Source: Caenorhabditis elegans (Eukaryota > Nematoda > Chromadorea > Rhabditida > Rhabditidae). From it: a DNA stretch of 64,000 nucleotides. A program made the position numbers and the translations under genes. The notes beneath the pieces are model-generated. The model was not told where the DNA came from. It worked only from the letters and a program-made list of their open reading frames with translations, and ran no database searches. Shown in pieces: positions 11,893-22,869 of this stretch. Within the stretch, counting starts at the first letter, position 1; the number at the start of each line of letters is the position of its first letter. The DNA lies in contig NC_003282.8 of the NCBI RefSeq assembly GCF_000002985.6, positions 2,790,001 to 2,854,000 on the forward strand, in the 5' to 3' direction.

Positions 11893-12030
11893 TTACACAT
11901 AATGGGCGTCGTCACACTCATGTTTATTATAAAACAGCGGAACTTTATAGCGATTTTGAAAGGTTCCTTTCGTTTTTCGGTATGATTTAAATTTACTTCT
12001 TTACTTTACTTTACTTAGTTTGAATTTCAG
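11893..12030 (+). promoter_or_regulatory. Promoter of secreted paralogue 2, conserved with paralogue 3
   Basis: Shared with 13868-14007: ATGGGCGTC / GTGGGCGTC, a TATA-like TTATTATAAAA / TTATAAAG, then AGCGATTTTGAAAGGTT, then a TTTCAG directly before the ATG. The last could be a spliced-leader acceptor. Confidence 0.6.
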
Positions 12031-13240
12031 ATGACACGTGCAATTACCATATTCCTCTTGTGTTCTCTTAGTGTCTACGTGGCAAGTGATCAAATTATGG
12101 TTGGAGCACTTCAGAAGATTTTCCCGTATGCTGCGGCGGCGAAGGTTAAAACGGTGAGTTGTTGTTGATGTATGGATGTATTTTATTATGAAAAAGTAAT
12201 GAAAATTCACTAAAAATTAGCGAAAATTCAAAAGAATCGTTTAAAAGCCCGTCAAGTTTGTTGTATTGTACGCAACTTATTACACACCGCGGCTCTCCAT
12301 TTTCCTCTACGCTCTTAAGACAGGCTCTCCGCCGTGTCCTCGGTAGTATAGTGGTGAGTATCCGCGTCTGTCGCATGCGAGACCCGGGTTCAATTCCCGG
12401 CCGGGGAGAATTTGTTTTGGAACGGCTTCTTCCGATAACTTACTTTTTTTCAGCTAACCAACACTGTAAATAAGCAAAAAAGTATAGCCAAGGCGAAAGC
12501 AGTGGTGAAGAAATGGGTGCCGAAGAATTGGGTGAGTTTATAACTATACCTCAGTTTACCAATAAACCTGTAATTTTTTATTCAGAAAGCCACAAAAGTC
12601 AAGCCAGATGCCAAAAATCCCCTCTCAAAAAAAGGTTATGCAGAGAAGAAGGCGATGACCTTTATAGACTACAGATACTCCCTTATAAAGTACATCAATT
12701 ATCTTTATAAACAGGCAATCGCCACCAAATACTTGACCAAAGAGGAGGCAACTAGTGTGAGTTTCCTTCAAAAATTTTAAGGCTCCAGGGCCACTTGGAG
12801 CAAAGTTACAGCTGTTTGTAGTTTTGATTGTAGTTTTGATAGCGCGGCGCGGATACGCAGCGGTTGCGTTGCGGCCGCGCCGCTGTCGGCTTAAAAACTT
12901 CAAGCCGGTATATCTCTGCTCAAAATTAGCGTAAAGCTTCAAAATTTTCAGACAAAATTCAGAATACCTAACACATTCAATAAATGTGTCTCTTTTTTAG
13001 ATGAGAACCTTGTTCTGGGCTGCTGACGCCAAGGCGAACAACAACTACATCGAGACAACGCAGACGTTCATGGTGGAGGCTTCTCAAAAGGTATGAGACC
13101 TCTTGTTTAAAAATTCGATAGAATTTCAAAGTTTTCAGATTCATAAGACCCCTTCAATCGATCAAGCTATGGGCGAATTGTCTGGAAAATTCGCGAAGGC
13201 TAACGCTAAAGACAACGCTAACCTACAATGGACTCTGTGA
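12031..13240 (+). CDS. Uncharacterised secreted protein, paralogue 2 of 3
   Basis: Exons 12031-12153, 12454-12531, 12586-12756, 13001-13090 and 13139-13240 encode 187 residues. The signal peptide is MTRAITIFLLCSLSVYVAS. It is followed by DQIMVGALQKIFPYAAAAKV, NTVNKQKSIAKAKAVVKKW, FIDYRYSLIKYINYLYKQ, FWAADAKANNNYIE and the terminal ANLQWTL. A TTTCAG lies immediately before the start codon, consistent with trans-splicing. Intron 1 carries a tRNA-Asp at the same relative place as in paralogue 1, so the tRNA was probably there before the duplication. Intron 3 carries a GCGGCGCGG-type repeat. Function unknown; tandem duplication with paralogues 1 and 3 is clear. Confidence 0.88.
12337..12408 (+). 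tRNA. tRNA-Asp (GTC) inside intron 1 of secreted paralogue 2
   Basis: 72 nt, all stems intact. The anticodon loop is CTGTCGC, so the anticodon is GTC but position 37 is G rather than the A seen in the other copies. The 5' flank (CTCTACGCTCTTAAGACAGG) resembles the flank of the copy at 15627. Confidence 0.93.
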
Positions 13241-13867
13241 TATATTTGTAAAGGAATAATGAAGTTGTTCTTTTTGGTTTAAACATCAGTAAAGACTGCT
13301 AGAATAGTTATACAGTGGAATTTTTGATAAATTTGAAACTTTGAATTTCGAATTTAAAATTTGCTGTTTTCCATAACATTTTGAAAATTGATGCATAGAT
13401 TGATGAGGTTAGAGTTGAGCCTTACTTTAGTAGTTTGTTCAATGCACTATGGCTTGCACCAAAGTTGATGGAACATGATCGTTTCCGTCAAACGTGATAG
13501 CTAGCACATTATATAAACTGTGTAAATAACAGTGATTCATTAATAGTAGCATGCGGAAATAGTTTTTTTTTTTTTTGAATGAGAATACATACAATGATGT
13601 TTTATTAGTTTCGTAGGATTGATCGGTAGAAACTTCCGTATATGACGTTTACGCTAAATAGATATTTTACATAATAAAATATTACAGTAGTTCACTACAT
13701 GTATATGTTTAAAGTTTAAAATTAGATTTACTTAACGTATTTCCTCAATTATTCCTGACAAATTGTGTGTAGTCTTGTTTAAAATAATGCATCTCATTGT
13801 ATAAAAAGTATGTCAATTGTTCTAACTAAAAACTACTTTCATAACTTTATTTTTCATACTTTGTCCC

Positions 13868-14007
13868 ATCATACGATTGGACTTACTGTCGGATTAAACA
13901 TGGTGGGCGTCAACTGTTATAAAGAGTGCACGTATACAGCGATTTTGAAAGGTTTTTTGTATTAATTTTCGGTGCGAATTGGATTCAATAACTAGTGAGA
14001 CTTTCAG
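13868..14007 (+). promoter_or_regulatory. Promoter of secreted paralogue 3
   Basis: Contains CATACGATTGGAC, TCGGATTAAACATGGTGGGC, TTATAAAG and CAGCGATTTTGAAAGG, matching the paralogue 2 promoter but without its MITE. It ends with CTTTCAG just before the ATG. The stretch 13241-13867 holds the 3' UTR of paralogue 2 and AT-rich sequence with no gene seen. Confidence 0.55.
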
Positions 14008-14773
14008 ATGACACGTGTCATTTCTCTGTTTCTCCTGTGTTCGCTAAGCGCCTACGTTGCAAGTGATCAAATTGTGGTTGGAGCACTTCAGAAGATTTTT
14101 CCGTATGCTGCGGCGGCCAAAGTTAAAACGGTGGGTTTCAGACTTTAATTCAACGAGAAAAGGTAACTTTGATTTCATTTTCAGCTAACTACCAATGTGA
14201 ATAAACAAACCACAATAGCCAAGGCAAAGACTGCAGTGAAGAATTGGGTGCCGAAGAATTGGGTGAGCAGCATACTTACAACTAAGGCTTCCATAATTCC
14301 AATATTTCTAGAAAGCAGCAAACGCAAAGCCGGATGCCAAAAATCAGCTCTCCAAGCAAGCCTACGCACAGAACAAGGCTCTAACCTTCATCGACTACCG
14401 ATATTCTCTCAAAAAATACATTAACTACCTATATAATCAGGCAATTTCCACAAAGTACTTGACTAAAGCTGAAGCAAACAATGTGAGTTTTCTATTGCTT
14501 GTCAGGGTCTGAACCTAAAATATAAAATTGTTCCAGATGAAAACCATGTTCTGGGCTGCTGACACCAAGGCAAACAACAACTACACCGTGACATGCCAGA
14601 CATTCATGATGGAAGCAATGCAAAAAGTACATTAAATCCTTGTTTTGAAATCTGAGAATTATATTTTTTAGATCAAGAAGACCCCAACAATTCAAGACTC
14701 TGTGACAGATTTGACTGGAAAGTTTGCGAAGGCCAACGCTAAAGACTATGCTAACCTTCAATGGACTCTATAG
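14008..14773 (+). CDS. Uncharacterised secreted protein, paralogue 3 of 3
   Basis: Exons 14008-14130, 14185-14262, 14312-14482, 14537-14626 and 14672-14773 encode 187 residues with a signal peptide (MTRVISLFLLCSLSAYVAS). The protein is very close to paralogue 2 (DQIVVGALQKIFPYAAAAKV, KNWVPKNW, FIDYRYSLKKYINYLYNQ, ending ANLQWTL). All introns are about 45-55 nt, so this copy lacks the tRNA and GC-rich repeats of its neighbours; it may be the compact ancestral form or may have lost them. A CTTTCAG precedes the ATG. Function unknown. Confidence 0.9.
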
Positions 14774-15872
14774 TTTTTCTTACTTCGAAAAATGAAATAT
14801 TGTTATATTGTAGGAACAAGAATATTGAACAATCCATACATGCCAAGTAATTTGCAGTGTAGTTTTATCCGCTTTAGTACATTATTGTCTATGTAAATAA
14901 ACCCTTTCAAATTAGTTTTCAGGTTCGAACATAATCTTTTTATTGCACTTTGCCTCATCATGTGATTGGATAAGCCAGCGGGCACACTCTCCACGAATTC
15001 CAGAACTCCAGGACCGCAATGCACAAAGTTATGAGCTTTCAAAAACTGGAGGGTGTGCGACGCGGCCGCGTCGCGGTCTACCTCGCCCAAGTTCACGTCC
15101 ATAACTTGGCTCCCAGTGGTCCAATTGAGCTGAAATTTTTAAGCACATAATAGAATTATTGATCAATCTTTCCATTACTTCAGTATACTTGGAAATTCGA
15201 AGTTTTCGTAAACTGGGGTTCGCTGAAATTCGAGTTATTTACAGACCCAACAGAAACTGTGTTTCGTAGCACAAATATTATATGCAATAAAACTCGGAGA
15301 TTCTGAAAATGTAATAAAACATTTAATTAGATGTCTTGCTGATAACGGGAAAGATGACGGAATCGAATATAATTATGTGAAAATGGAAAGGCGAAAGTAC
15401 AAATTTGCTTCCAAATCATGATTTTAGAATCATGCAACGTAACTCGGTGCATTGTACATATGACAACTTAATAAGTTTTAAAGCTGGAAATCTGAGAAAC
15501 TGGCTGGAAATTGGCGTTTCTGCAATTATGGCGTTAAATGTGGTGTTTTTGTACCTGACCACTGTGACCCTGGCCCCCGTCTTCCCCCTCATTTCTCTAC
15601 GGTCTTAAAACATGCTCCCTGTCGTGTCCTCGGTAGTGTAGTGGTGAGTATCCGCGTCTGTCACATGCGAGACCCGGGTTCAATTCCCGGCCGGGGAGAA
15701 TCGGTTTTGCAAGATCCAAAAAAATTACGCAGAAGTCATCAAAGTGTTGTCATACATATATGCATATCGAACTTCCTGATGTCTGTACATTAGAGCCTAC
15801 GCCCCTAACTGATATGATGATAATTAATATAAATAGTGGAGAAATTATCAGTTTACGATATTTTAAACGATC
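14774..15872. other. Intergenic region upstream of the lipase
   Basis: Contains a CGCGGCCGCGTCGCGG repeat with its usual flanks (about 14985-15145), AT-rich sequence, the tRNA-Asp at 15627 and a presumed lipase promoter. No protein-coding exon is supported. Confidence 0.5.
15627..15698 (+). tRNA. tRNA-Asp (GTC) upstream of the lipase gene
   Basis: 72-nt tRNA-Asp with intact stems and CTGTCAC loop. One D-arm variant is seen (TAGTGTAG instead of TAGTATAG). The flanks on both sides are repeated around the copy at 18355. Confidence 0.93.
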
Positions 15873-18800
15873 ATGCAACAGTTTGTGCTATTTGTGCTTT
15901 TTTTCGCAGGATTTTCACATGCGTTAAAATCCTGTGAGACTTGTTTAGGCTCTGGGTATCAGTAAGTTTGAATACCGTAGCCTACAGTAACCTCACCAAC
16001 ATTTTTCAGCTACTGTGCAGACTCAAAGCTTTGTAATACACCCGCATGTGTGAATACTATCAAAGTAAGTCAAATGCGTGATGTTTAAAGGCGCATAGAA
16101 AGTTTTCAGGAAGTGCTCAATTGTCCACATGCTCCAAATGCCACATATGACGATAATGAGGCCAGAACGAAATGGTTGCCGCTTTTTGGAGCTGGAGCCA
16201 CTAATGCAAAAATGGCTCAGAAATGTTTCGAGTGAGTGGACTTCAAAAATGCTCCAAATGGTCCTATTATGTAGTGCACTGCAAAAATTTCAAACCGTTT
16301 GGCCAACTGGGAACAAAGTTACAATGGTTCAAAAACTGTGCAGCGTGCGGCGCGGTCGCGTCACGGCCAGCTTCAATTTTTTAGCCGTCGTATTTCAGCT
16401 TCCAGGTGCCGACGTACTCTGAAAATTTTTCTGACAGTATATTATTGCAAACTCTGTAAAAGTATTAACTTAGATTTTCGCAAAAGAAGTTTTGAAATTT
16501 GTCAAAAATCCAATATCGGAAAGTCAGATAATTTTATTTACTCCGTAGATTAAGCGTAAAAGGTTCGGTCTGCAATACATTTTTCAGAGAAGTTGAATTG
16601 CCGGCAACAAAGTTACAATGGTTCAAAGACTTAGACGCGCGGCGCGGTCGCGTCGCGGCCCACCCACAACATTGAGCTTGTATATCTCAGCGTACAGTTG
16701 CAGTAGAACTTTGAAACTTTTTACAGAGTTATCAAAAAATTTTTTAGTATCTTCAGTCTCGATTTTCAGCAATAACTGGCCAACACTGAAGGTTTCCAAG
16801 CGTTTTCTAGTCAACTGCAGCGACCCAAGTCCAATTCTTCCTCGTAAGCAACACATAAAAAATGTTTTTCAAATAATCAATAATTCCCTTCCAGCAACCG
16901 AATGTGCAATGATCACCGCTGTTGATGTTTCCCAAAAAATTCTGGTGATGACTTTCCGTGCGACACTTGGAAATACTCAGCTAGGAGAGGAGGTGCTCAA
17001 TTTTTTGGTGGCTAAGAAACAATTTTTCGACGTCGGAAAGGTTTTCGAATTCTTCTATGATGCCTACTTGGCACTTTGGAGAGCGGGGCTCGAGCAGGAG
17101 ATCAGAAGTTTGAAGTATAGGTACCCGGATTATGAACTATGGGTGAGAAATTCATTTCCGTTTAAAATTTGCGCGCACAATACGCTTATTCGCAGGGAAG
17201 TTATGAGACTTTCAAGTTCTGAGAGAGCGTTGCGGTTGCGTCGCGGTCATTATCATATTTTATTCTAAATACATTCATCTTGAGATAATCGATTATGATC
17301 ATCCTACTCAAAAAATTTCACACAAATTGGATCACTTTGAGCTGAGTTACTAAGCTTGAAAGTTTCGGCCGTGCGTCGCGGTTGCGTCGCGGTCAGCCTC
17401 AAAACTTTAAAGCGTCATAACTCAGCTCGCAGTTGTCGGATTGGGCTCAAATTTTCGCAGCTTGTGTATATTTTTTTCTACTTCTACTTCTTCCAAAAAC
17501 TTATTGTACTTCGATATAGTCTAAACTTTCAGGTCACCGGTCACTCTCTTGGCGCTTCTTTAGCCTCTGTCGGTGCAAGTTGGGTTGTGAAGGCAGGCAT
17601 ATTCAATCCAGATTCTGTGAAGGTTTTCACGGCGGGTCAACCAAGAACCGGAGACTATAATTATGCGTTGTGGCACCAGAATACGGTACATTTCAGGGCT
17701 TTTGCTAGGTTTACATGGAGACAACTTGCACACATGTGAAGTTGGGTCGAGTTCTTCCGCGGGCGTCGCGGCTGCGTCGCGGTAGACCACCTCACTTCCA
17801 AAGCGAACAACTCTGCTCCTAGATGACCTTTAAAAATGTTACGAAAGTTTACAGTTTGCCTACTCGTTCCGTGTTGTCCACCATCACGATATTGTACCAC
17901 ATGTGCCATTGCAAAATGCACCGGTGGATCACGATAGGATGTACCATCATCGTACTGAAGTTTGGTGAGTTTTAAATCTGAAAAAACCTGGAATTTTACC
18001 CCTTTCTGCATTTTTGTCGTCAATTTTCGTGTTTTTGTACGTGACCAATGTGACCCCGGCCACGGCCCGGCAAGTGGTACATCAGTGCAAATGCGCTCCA
18101 CCGCACACACAGGTTCATACGCGAGTTATGGAAAAAACTTCACGTACAAAAATTAGAGAATTCTTTTTTGGTCATTTTGTTATTCAAATTTTAAAAAATG
18201 AGCGTGCCGTTTTTGAGAAACACGCGTCAACGCAGCCGAGCAGGCATACGGAATACGGTGGACAAATTGCGTACACGTACCACTTGCCGGGCCGTGCCGG
18301 CGCCTGTGTACCCCCCACTTTCCTCCACGCCCGTAGGACATGCTCCCTGCCGTGTCCTCGGTAGTATAGTGGTGAGTATCCGCGTCTGTCACATGCGAGA
18401 CCCGGGTTCAATTCCCGGCCGGTGAGAATCTTTTTGCAAGACCCAAAAAGAAGAAATCATCAAATTGTTGATGTCTGTACGATGTCTGTACGTTAGAGCC
18501 TACACCCCTAACTGATATAACAATTAATTGTAATAAATAGTCAGCAAATTACCATTTGACGATAATGTTTATAGTTCTGTTCATAAAATTTCATTTGAAT
18601 CAGTTAGATATGAGCGGAGATATACGCGCTCAATGACACCAGTGAGCGGCGCGGACGCGTCGCGGCAGGCTATAATTTTCAAGCTCGTGTATCTCAGCTC
18701 CAGTAGTAGCTCTAGTAGTAGGTTCAAAGTTTCAGATTTTAATAAAAATAGTTGACACTATAAATTTATATGTATTATAAAAGTTTGAAAAAAAAACACA

Positions 18801-18987
18801 TTTTCAAAATTTCAAAATTTTTAGGTACAACAACGACATGTCAGTTGGCTCAAGCTATCAAATTTGTCCGGAAGCTGATGGTTTATATTGTGTCAATCAG
18901 CAAGTGGACTTGAGCTGGAACGATCATACCCATTATTTTAATACCGATTTGAATGTTTATGGAGATTTGGGGTGCCCGAAGAAATAG
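15873..18987 (+). CDS. Secreted class-3 (fungal-type) lipase
   Basis: Predicted triacylglycerol hydrolase of the nematode lipase class 3 family. Exons 15873-15961, 16010-16064, 16110-16231, 16770-16843, 16895-17142, 17533-17685, 17855-17964 and 18825-18987 give 337 residues. The signal peptide is MQQFVLFVLFFAGFSHA, followed by a Cys-rich segment (CETCLGSGYHYCADSKLC). YDDNEARTKWLPL is typical of the family. The nucleophile elbow is GHSLG (exon 6); the likely catalytic Asp lies in HHHDIVPHVP (exon 7) and the His in WNDHTHYFN (exon 8), so the triad is complete. ILVMTFRAT matches the oxyanion strand, where most relatives have FRGT. Introns 3, 5, 6 and 7 are inflated by GC-rich CGCGG repeats, and intron 7 also holds a tRNA-Asp-like gene with a copy of the lipase's own upstream region. 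Confidence 0.92.
18355..18426 (+). tRNA. tRNA-Asp (GTC)-like gene in lipase intron 7, acceptor stem damaged
   Basis: Same 72-nt tRNA-Asp, but the 3' acceptor strand reads CCGGTGA instead of CCGGGGA, so C3 faces U. D, anticodon (GTC) and T arms are intact. It may be a recent pseudogene or a weakly functional copy. Confidence 0.8.
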
Positions 18988-19492
18988 TGTTGTTATAAAT
19001 TTTAAATTATAAATTATAAATTTTATATTTAAAAATGTTATTAAACAAAAAATGTAAGGATATTGGCGGAACAAGGCATTTGGAAAAAAAATTGAAAAAA
19101 AAATTGAATACTTACTTCTGGATTTTAAATTCAAAATTTTTTTAAACCGGATTTACAAAAGTGGAGGTTTTTGACATTTTTTTTCAAACCTTGAGATTTT
19201 TTAAAAATTTTGGAAATTTTTTAAAGAGAAATTTCAAGAAACAATTCAAAATTTTTGGAAAATTTTTAGGGTTCATCCAAAATTTTCTATATATTCTCAT
19301 TTTCCCGCACGCTTTTCCCGCTAGCCTTCTTCTTCAAAGATTTGATAAGACGATTGATGAGATCTCAGATCTCCGCTGCGTAAAATGTGAAAGAAAGTGA
19401 AAAATAGGTCAAATTTGAAGAATCGTCGTCGGAAAAGTGAAAATTGACGGAAAATCATCCGAAAAGGCTTGTCAGATTTTTCCCCGTGGAAA
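18988..19492. other. Lipase 3' UTR and AT-rich intergenic DNA
   Basis: Runs of TTTTTAAA-type sequence with no coding signal. A promoter for the next gene should lie near its end. Confidence 0.4.
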
Positions 19493-22400
19493 ATGAGAAT
19501 GTTTGCAGTTTTTCTAGCGGTTTCTGTTTTCGGTAATGTTATTTTAGTAATACTTATTAATTTAATAGTCTGAATTTCAGTCCTTTCCACAGCAATCCCA
19601 ACCCAACTAAAAGACACAAATCCAGTAACAATTCCTGCATGTCCTGCAGGATCCCGACCTCTCTTAAGACCCGATGGTCAGCCAAGAAAATGCCTACCAC
19701 ATCAGAACTCATTGTGTATTAATGCGTTGCCGGATAAGGTAAGAAAATCATTTTTGCTAATAAACTTTCGATTATGAATTCATATTGAATTCATATTAGG
19801 TCTCCAAATAAGTTCCGGGTCAAAAATCATAACTTTGTTCGCTGTGTATCGATTTTTATGAAACTGTGGGATTTTACGTTATCAACCATGATCTTTCATT
19901 TTACAATAGTCACAAAATTTTTTGGCCGTCCGAAGTGCCCTAACTCGGAGCCAATTTTTTCAGACATTTTTTAGATCTCGCTTCTTATCAGGTTTCAATT
20001 GAGGTTTGTGTGCGGATTTCGCTAAGTTTAGTACACAATGTAAGAAAACAAAAAAGTTTGGAAAAAAATCCGTCAAAAAAAAATTTTTTTCGTCGGTCGT
20101 CAAAAAATCTTCAAAAAAAAATTTTGTCGAACAGAAAACATAGCTTTTTCGAAATATTTTTGAGTTTTTGGAGTATTTCTCGAGATCCAAATGTTAAATT
20201 GAAATGTTTTGTACGTGTAAAAATAGTTTGCACATGGTTACATCATTTTTGTATGAAAAATCAAGAATTTTTGACAAAAAATTTTTTGAAGATTTTTTGA
20301 CGACAAACCAAAAAAAAAATGTTTTGGACGAATTTTTTTCCAAATTTTTGTTGTTTTCTAATAATGTATTTTAAACATAGCAAAATCCGCACACAAGCCT
20401 TAACTCAAAGCTGAAAAGAACCGAGATCAGAAAAATGCCTGAAAAAATTGGCTCCGAGTTAGGACACTTGGGGTGGTCAAAAAATTTTGTGACTATTGTC
20501 AAATGAAAGATCATGGTTGATAACATAAATTCCCAAAGTTTCATAAAAATCGATACACAGCGAACAAAGTTATGATTTTTGACCCGGAACTTATTTGGAG
20601 ACCTAATAATAAACCTTCAATTATGAATTCCTATTGAATTTATATTAAACTCATGCTTTATTTAGACAGTACAAATTACCCATTGTTAGTATGGCGTATT
20701 TCACCAGATCACTTTTTTTGGAAGTTAGTCTTGCAGTCTTCAATAATATTGCATTTACTGTGCTTGTTGAATTAGAAAATAATTTTATTAGTTAGTCATT
20801 ATTAATTGTTAGTTATAATAGAAATTCGCAATGTTGTCTGTAAAAAATCCTTTGAGCTATTCATTTTAACAGGCTAATAAAAAAAAAGTATACTTTAATT
20901 ATATTACTACTTCAACTTTCTTTTGGCCCCAACATCTCCTTCTAAATATCGTTGAAACAAACTATTTACATAATAATGACATACATTTTTATTTTATTAC
21001 TTGATTACTTAGGCTATAAAAGTATCATTAAAGGTGGGGTACCGAAATTTGAGACTTTGCTTTTTTAGACCCAAAATGGTACAAAACTACCAAAATTCGT
21101 AGTGAGACGTTCTGAAAATGTTCCCAAAAAAAGTTGTGGCCCCTCAAAGTTTTGGAAAATGGCCAATTTTTAGCTAAAATCTCATCAATTTTGGCAACTT
21201 CTCGGTGTCGCAGTGATGCTAAAAATAGACCATTTTTTCCAAAACTTTGAGCGGCCATAACTTTTTTTTTTGAAAAATTTCCAGAACGTCACATTACAAA
21301 ATTTGGTAGTTTTGGACCATTTTTGGCCTAAAAAAGCAAACTCTCAAATTTCTTTAATATTTTAAATGACTCCAAACTTGCTCCCTGATTCCGAATATCT
21401 AAGTGAAAAAATTTAAAAAACTTTCCCTGATTTTATATTTGAGCTTGAAATAGTGAATTTCATTTGTGCCCCGGTTTCTTTTTTCAAATACGCGCCGAAA
21501 TAAATTTTCCTTGGAGCGCGTTTGCTTCATTTAATTTTCTCCATATATTTCCACTTCTTTCAGCTATTTTCATTCATTTTTACACGGGGTTCTGGCCTTT
21601 CTCATTGAATTTTCGCAAATACATCAATTTACAACTAAAACGAGCCGCGACGCGACACGCAACGCGACACGCAACGCGCCGTAAATCTACACAAAATCTC
21701 TCCGGCCCAAAATGACCTAGTTCGGCAAACTCTGCCATTTCAATTTATGAGGGAAGCCAGAACCCCGTGTAAAAATGAATGAAAATAGCTGAAAAACTGA
21801 AAGAAGTGGAAATATATGGAGAAAATTAAATGAGGCAAACGCGCTCCAAGGAGAATTTATTTCGGCGCGTATTTGAAAAAAGAAACCGGGGCACAAATGA
21901 AATTCGCGATTTGAAGCTCAAATATAAAATCAGGGAAATTTTTTTGAATTTTTTCACATCGATATTCGGAATCAGGGGTAAATTTGGAGTCATATGAAAA
22001 TATTTCCCAAATTTCAGTACCCAACCTTTAATATACAATAGCTTTGTTAATGATGGTTATTAAAATGTGAAAGGAAATGTGAATTGACAAAACTTTTTGC
22101 TCATTCCTTGTGATATTGGTATTTCACATATCCTTTTCTATAAACTGTGTGTATAACAACACATTTTCAAATAAACACACGTGGTAGGCTAGATTTTGAT
22201 AGAAAAAATTGTTAAAAATTAGACCCATAGGCATAGTTCATAGGTTTAGGCCCAATGTCTTAAGTCTTTAAGATTAGGTACAATAAGATGTGGATATTCG
22301 GAAAAAAACTGTCTGTAGACTATAACTTTTCTACAACTATAGTTACACTGAAAAAATATAGGGTTTTCAAACGGAATTTTAATTTATTTTTGTTCATCCT

Positions 22401-22743
22401 ATAAAATTTCCAGCCAAACGCTGACACCGTCTGCTGCTACCACAACCAGGTCGACTATTACTGCTGCCTGGACACTACCGAACAACAATGCCCAGACTAC
22501 CATCAGGTTACTGTAGTCATTCATAACAGTTTCCCTCAGAACCCGTTTGCGTTGAAGAGCTTCTTCTTCAAGGATGGTATTGAGGATGATGTGAGTTTGT
22601 TTGACTAAGAACTTTAGTCCTAACAACCAAAATTGCAGATAATTGATGCAACATTTGGCCGTGGAGATGAGGGACTTCAGAATGAAAACGGGCTTCTTGT
22701 ACGTCATCAGCAACCTCAGGGAAATGAGATTTTGAAGCAATAA
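19493..22743 (+). CDS. Small secreted Cys-rich protein (lustrin-like Cys-rich type)
   Basis: Exons 19493-19532, 19581-19738, 22414-22590 and 22639-22743 encode 159 residues. The signal peptide is MRMFAVFLAVSVFVLSTA. A Cys-rich module follows: ACPAGSRPLLRPDGQPRKC, then SLCINALPD, then VCCYHNQVDYYCC and QQCPDYH. The spacing resembles the lustrin-type Cys-rich repeat common in nematode secreted proteins (inference). The C-terminal third is Cys-free (VTVVIHNSFPQNPFALKSFF; ends GNEILKQ). Intron 2 is about 2.7 kb and filled with three large inverted-repeat elements, while the other introns are about 48 nt. Function unknown. Confidence 0.85.
19785..20625. mobile_element. Foldback element in intron 2 of the Cys-rich gene
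   Basis: Long inverted arms of roughly 300 bp. The left arm contains AGGTCTCCAAATAAGTTCCGG and AACTCGGAGCCAATTTTTTC; the right arm has their inverses ending GGAGACCT. The middle is made of AAAATTTTTT-rich sequence. Confidence 0.85.
21027..21350. mobile_element. AAAGGTGGGGTACCG inverted-repeat element
   Basis: The left end GGTGGGGTACCGAAATTTG is followed by GACTTTGCTTTTTTAGACCC, with partial inverted copies on the right (GTTTTGGACCATTTTTGGCC). Same family as 898-1500 and 42160-42310. Confidence 0.7.
21370..22035. mobile_element. Large palindrome with GCGCGTTTGC / GCAAACGCGC arms
   Basis: Arms of roughly 250 bp (for example ACACGGGGTTCTGGCC against GCCAGAACCCCGTGT) are inverted around a GC-rich centre with CGCGACACGCAACGCGACAC. 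The right end AGTACCCAACCTTTAA resembles the GGTACC ends of the neighbouring element. Confidence 0.8.
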
Positions 22744-22869
22744 GAATTAATCACGACATGTGTAATTTACATTGGTGTTGACTATTTTGAACATATTAAT
22801 AATTATTATTTTAATAAGAATGTTAAAAAATAAAGTAATAACGAAATGCTCAAAAATGCTCAATTTGCC

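Noticed and set aside
16580-16660. A possible extra lipase exon after TTTTTCAG at about 16587
   Set aside because: It lies in a copy of the GC-rich repeat, and joining exon 3 (16231) directly to 16770 preserves the frame and the family alignment.
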